In this document: piece by piece, positions 5,334 to 7,353 of the stretch
Numbering within the stretch: position 1 is the first letter of the stretch
How the letters are laid out: every line of letters starts with the position of its first letter
NCBI GenBank assembly: GCA_030628325.1
Contig: DAOVRB010000042.1
Span: forward strand, 1-7,353
DNA length: 7,353 nt
Reading direction: 5' to 3'
Source: Methanomicrobiaceae archaeon
GTDB lineage: Archaea; Halobacteriota; Methanomicrobia; Methanomicrobiales; Methanomicrobiaceae
The notes under the pieces: generated by a model
What the model was told of the DNA's origin: nothing
Databases searched by the model: none
Seen by the model: only the letters and a program-made list of their open reading frames with translations
Program-made: the position numbers and the translations under genes

Positions 5334-6527
5334 TTACTCCTGCCTTCGTGAACAGATGGCGATTGTCACGATGCCGGTTACAGCTACAATTAGTATAAAA
5401 ATTGGGTCACCACCGGCTGTTGCAGGATTCTCCAGAGGGATTACGTATACCTCTTCTCCATCACTTACAGCCACTCTCTTACCATCAGGTGACCACTGCA
5501 CCGTAATCAAATTCAGATATCCCAGAGCAAGTCCGACAGGACTGGAACCGTTGCTGTTCATAATAAACAGGGATGAAGGGGCTCTGGACTGTGAGAGAAA
5601 TGCAATTCCATCGCCGTCAGGAGAAAAAACCGGCGAGAAATCTATGTTGCCGGATGTCAGCCCCTGTTTACGGTCTCCGTCGGCGTTCATGGTCCATAGA
5701 GCAGATGAAAATTGTGTTGAATTTGTGGCTAAAGTGATTACATCATATGTTATACCGCTTCCATCCGGGGACCAGTCAAACGTGCCGACATTCTCTCCGG
5801 TGGATGTGAGGCGTCTCTTCTCTGAACCATCATCCTGCATGATCCGGATTTCATTTCCTTCTGGCCAGAAGAAGAGGTATGCGATTTCATCACTTGAGGG
5901 TCGCCATGCAGGTTGTCTGGCGTTACCCGATGTTGTAAGTCTCTGTTTTCCGCCGCCGTCGGAGTTCATCACCCAGATGTCAGCCTCTCTGTGTATTTTT
6001 GAGAAATTAACGTTTTTTAATTCATTTCCCTGTTCATTTGTTGTATCCCGGATATCTTCGTTCTCATACCAGCAGGAGGTGTATGCGATCTGATCACCCA
6101 GGGAGCTCCATACGGCTCCGTATCCCGCCGGACCGTGCAGCCAGGGAACAATGTGTACTCCGTGTGTCAACTGGTTTTTCGTGCTTCCATCCGGGTTCAT
6201 CGACCACAGGTCGTACGAACCGGATCTATCAGAGATAAAGAGGAGTTTTTGCCCATCAGGGGACCACGGATTCGAGAAGAAAAAATCTGCAGAGGTGTTG
6301 GATGTCAGCTGTTTTTTCTCCAACCCGTCCGCATCCATCACGTGGATGTTGGTATTTCCTGAATCGGCATCAAACGACAGAAACACAATCCGGTCTCCGT
6401 CTGGAGACCAGAAAGGATTTGATTCTTTTTCCAGGCTGCAGGTCAGCGGTTGAATCTCCGCCTCCACTATACCAGCGAACAAAGAAAGAATGATGACAGA
6501 AATAAAAAGATAGGATCGGATTTGCAT
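5334..6527 (-). CDS. Membrane-anchored PD40/TolB-like beta-propeller surface protein (397 aa)
   Basis: A signal peptide covers residues 1-23 (V-E-A then E). Residues about 35-365 hold PD40 repeats. Clear W/F-S-P-D-G motifs start at 40, 88, 252, 301 and 345, and degenerate copies lie near 140 (W-S-S-L-G-D) and 208 (W-R-P-S-S-D). Six M-N-x-D-G-type turns between them are each followed by an L-T strand. Residues 374-392 form a C-terminal transmembrane helix ending in S-R-R-Q-E, so the propeller faces outside and is anchored at its C-terminus. PD40 propellers normally bind proteins or glycans; bacterial TolB has six blades. An insertion at about 150-183 interrupts the third repeat. The start is supported by GAGGTGA (plus-strand 6532-6538), five bases from the ATG. 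It lies 23 bases after the Cys-rich ORF, so an operon is likely. It probably acts as a surface binding protein; the ligand is unknown. Confidence 0.85.
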   Translation of the reverse strand: MQIRSYLFISVIILSLFAGIVEAEIQPLTCSLEKESNPFWSPDGDRIVFLSFDADSGNTNIHVMDADGLEKKQLTSNTSADFFFSNPWSPDGQKLLFISDRSGSYDLWSMNPDGSTKNQLTHGVHIVPWLHGPAGYGAVWSSLGDQIAYTSCWYENEDIRDTTNEQGNELKNVNFSKIHREADIWVMNSDGGGKQRLTTSGNARQPAWRPSSDEIAYLFFWPEGNEIRIMQDDGSEKRRLTSTGENVGTFDWSPDGSGITYDVITLATNSTQFSSALWTMNADGDRKQGLTSGNIDFSPVFSPDGDGIAFLSQSRAPSSLFIMNSNGSSPVGLALGYLNLITVQWSPDGKRVAVSDGEEVYVIPLENPATAGGDPIFILIVAVTGIVTIAICSRRQE

Positions 6528-6531
6528 TTAT

Positions 6532-6538
6532 TCACCTC
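6532..6538 (-). promoter_or_regulatory. Strong ribosome binding site of the propeller gene
   Basis: GAGGTGA on the minus strand is fully complementary to the archaeal 16S 3' tail and lies in the 23-base gap after the Cys-rich ORF stop, giving the propeller gene its own strong initiation. Confidence 0.8.
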
Positions 6539-6550
6539 AAAAAATATGAT

Positions 6551-6958
6551 TTAGATGGATATTCCACAGGAACATATCGCTTCGTCTGTTAATATAGGAG
6601 TTGATGACATACAATAGCATTTTGCCTCCGTTTTCACTTCTACAGTAAATGATGTTGCTATGGATGTCACTCCAACATTAACAGTAGTAGAGGCAACAGC
6701 TGTATTATTATACGTATATATATGTTGGGTGTGACTACTGTTCCAGCTAACCTTGACGCTAACCTTTAAATCACATCCAAACCCGGCTCCGGGGCAATCA
6801 TCCCGGTGAAACAAGAAACATCCGCTTGCGGCCCATTCTACTGAAACATAACGTGTCCCATCCGCTCTTTCGTATAATACGGCTGATTTAATCTGTGCTG
6901 AGGCATTGTTCTGGAAATTTTGAACAGGACCGCATGAACCAAGTGGCGTATCTGTCAT
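6551..6958 (-). CDS. Cys-rich beta-type domain (135 aa), probably the mature part of a split secreted protein
   Basis: The ORF encodes eight Cys (G-S-C, S-G-C, D-D-C, F-G-C, K-C-Y-C, I-C, S-C), many Ser/Thr and several N-x-S/T sites, alternating polar and hydrophobic residues, and no signal peptide or lipobox of its own. An even Cys count and Thr-rich strands are typical of disulfide-bonded extracellular domains, which is odd for a protein that would start in the cytoplasm at this ATG. The ATG lies one base after the stop of the leader ORF and in a different frame. A GGAG (6967-6970), eight bases before it, could allow coupled translation. The frame is open back only to a stop at 6974-6976. 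I do not recognise the family. Either a real two-ORF arrangement or, more likely, one frameshifted gene. Confidence 0.6.
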   Translation of the reverse strand: MTDTPLGSCGPVQNFQNNASAQIKSAVLYERADGTRYVSVEWAASGCFLFHRDDCPGAGFGCDLKVSVKVSWNSSHTQHIYTYNNTAVASTTVNVGVTSIATSFTVEVKTEAKCYCMSSTPILTDEAICSCGISI

Positions 6959-6959
6959 T

Positions 6960-7127
6960 TTACCAACTCCGGTTTATATTCTTAGATGTCATTATCCTCT
7001 TATCCTGTGCGGCATTGGGATCAAATTGATGCCACATTCCGGGATTCCTTGACGGCACCATCACCGTACTCACCAGAAGCAACGCCATGAGCACGGAAAG
7101 TGCTCGCATTCCTTTTTTCAGTTTCAT
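6960..7127 (-). CDS. Signal-peptide leader ORF (55 codons), probable 5' part of the split Cys-rich gene
   Basis: The ATG at 7127 follows GGAGG (7135-7139) by seven bases. An in-frame ATG at 7166 upstream of that RBS is rejected. The peptide starts M-K-L-K-K-G-M-R-A-L-S-V-L-M with a hydrophobic core to V-S-T-V-M-V-P-S, nearly identical to the cysteine-peptidase signal sequence, then has about 30 polar residues and a stop (6960-6962) beside the next ORF's start. It has no recognisable mature domain, so by itself it would export only a short tail. A single-base change between 6960 and 6976 would fuse it to the Cys-rich ORF. Confidence 0.6.
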   Translation of the reverse strand: MKLKKGMRALSVLMALLLVSTVMVPSRNPGMWHQFDPNAAQDKRIMTSKNINRSW

Positions 7128-7145
7128 ACTTTTTCCTCCGTTTTT
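7107..7145 (-). repeat. Leader repeat, copy 2
   Basis: This is the partner of 3531-3569 (37 of 39 bases identical). Similarity ends just upstream of the RBS; the sequence from 7146 onward is unrelated to the region before the peptidase gene. Confidence 0.85.
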
Positions 7146-7274
7146 TTGATTAAAGCCGGCATGCAAACCTTAATCTGCGATAGTGCTGATCAGTTAGATA
7201 CCAGTTTTATCAGTCGGCAGACAATCAGGGAAAGGAAGGAAACAGGATTTGGTCGAATTAATTCCTTCTTCTTC

Positions 7275-7289
7275 CCTAAATATTTCACC
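7275..7289 (-). promoter_or_regulatory. Candidate promoter for the Cys-rich/propeller operon
   Basis: On the minus strand GGTGAAATATTTAG resembles a BRE-TATA pair and is the best AT-rich box in 7128-7353. It would imply a leader of about 120 bases. The rest of this stretch shows no gene; the right window edge cuts off anything further upstream. Confidence 0.25.
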
Positions 7290-7353
7290 GGATTACTTCT
7301 TTTAAAAAGGGTTTAATCAGAGGATTATGCCTTAGACTGCCCCCGTTTAAAGA

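Noticed and set aside
5314..6093. Long plus-strand ORF (259 codons) opposite the propeller gene
   Set aside because: It mirrors the Pro/Ser/Gly-rich PD40 repeats on the other strand, has no good RBS and no recognisable protein features; the minus-strand gene explains the sequence.
7310..7326. TAATC-N4-GATTA dyad as an operator near the right edge
   Set aside because: Five-base arms in AT-rich sequence, no second copy seen and too far from the gene start to judge.

Overview
The window looks like a stretch of chromosome from a methanogenic archaeon of the Methanomicrobiales type. This is inferred from the mix of gene families (secreted C39-like peptidase, PD40/TolB-like surface propeller, membrane-tethered double winged-helix regulator, IS66 transposase), from strong Shine-Dalgarno sequences of the GGAGG / GAGGTGA kind complementary to an archaeal 16S tail, and from TATA-like boxes. 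I cannot name the genus. Almost every protein encoded here is predicted to be exported or membrane-anchored, so the window reads as a cell-surface/secretome locus.

Layout. (1) 1-809, plus strand: the 3' part of a serine peptidase of the prolyl-oligopeptidase (S9) family, cut by the left window edge. (2) About 801-1560, plus strand: a decayed IS66-family transposase with no N-terminal half and two frameshifts, abutting and probably merging with the 3' end of the S9 gene. (3) 3551 down to 1646, minus strand: a secreted papain-like (C39/C70-type) cysteine peptidase with a PepSY-like pro-region, followed by a small lipoprotein. (4) 3552-3847: a divergent intergenic region with a perfect 19-bp inverted repeat and a second, wobble-rich hairpin. 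(5) 3848-5057, plus strand: a two-gene cassette of a small secreted beta-rich protein and a membrane-tethered regulator with an extracytoplasmic N-terminus, one transmembrane helix and two cytoplasmic winged helices. (6) 7127 down to 5334, minus strand: a leader peptide ORF and a Cys-rich ORF that look like one secreted protein split by a frameshift, then a membrane-anchored PD40 beta-propeller 23 bases downstream. A doubtful 63-codon ORF follows at 5267-5076.

How the parts may work together (inference). The secreted protein and the tethered regulator look like a compact surface-sensing pair. The large palindrome lies between their promoter and the divergent cysteine-peptidase gene, so it is the obvious candidate operator. 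The peptidase and the split Cys-rich gene share a nearly identical 39-base stretch over their ribosome binding sites and first codons (37 of 39 positions), which links the two minus-strand operons by recent common ancestry or leader exchange. No RNA genes or CRISPR array were recognised.
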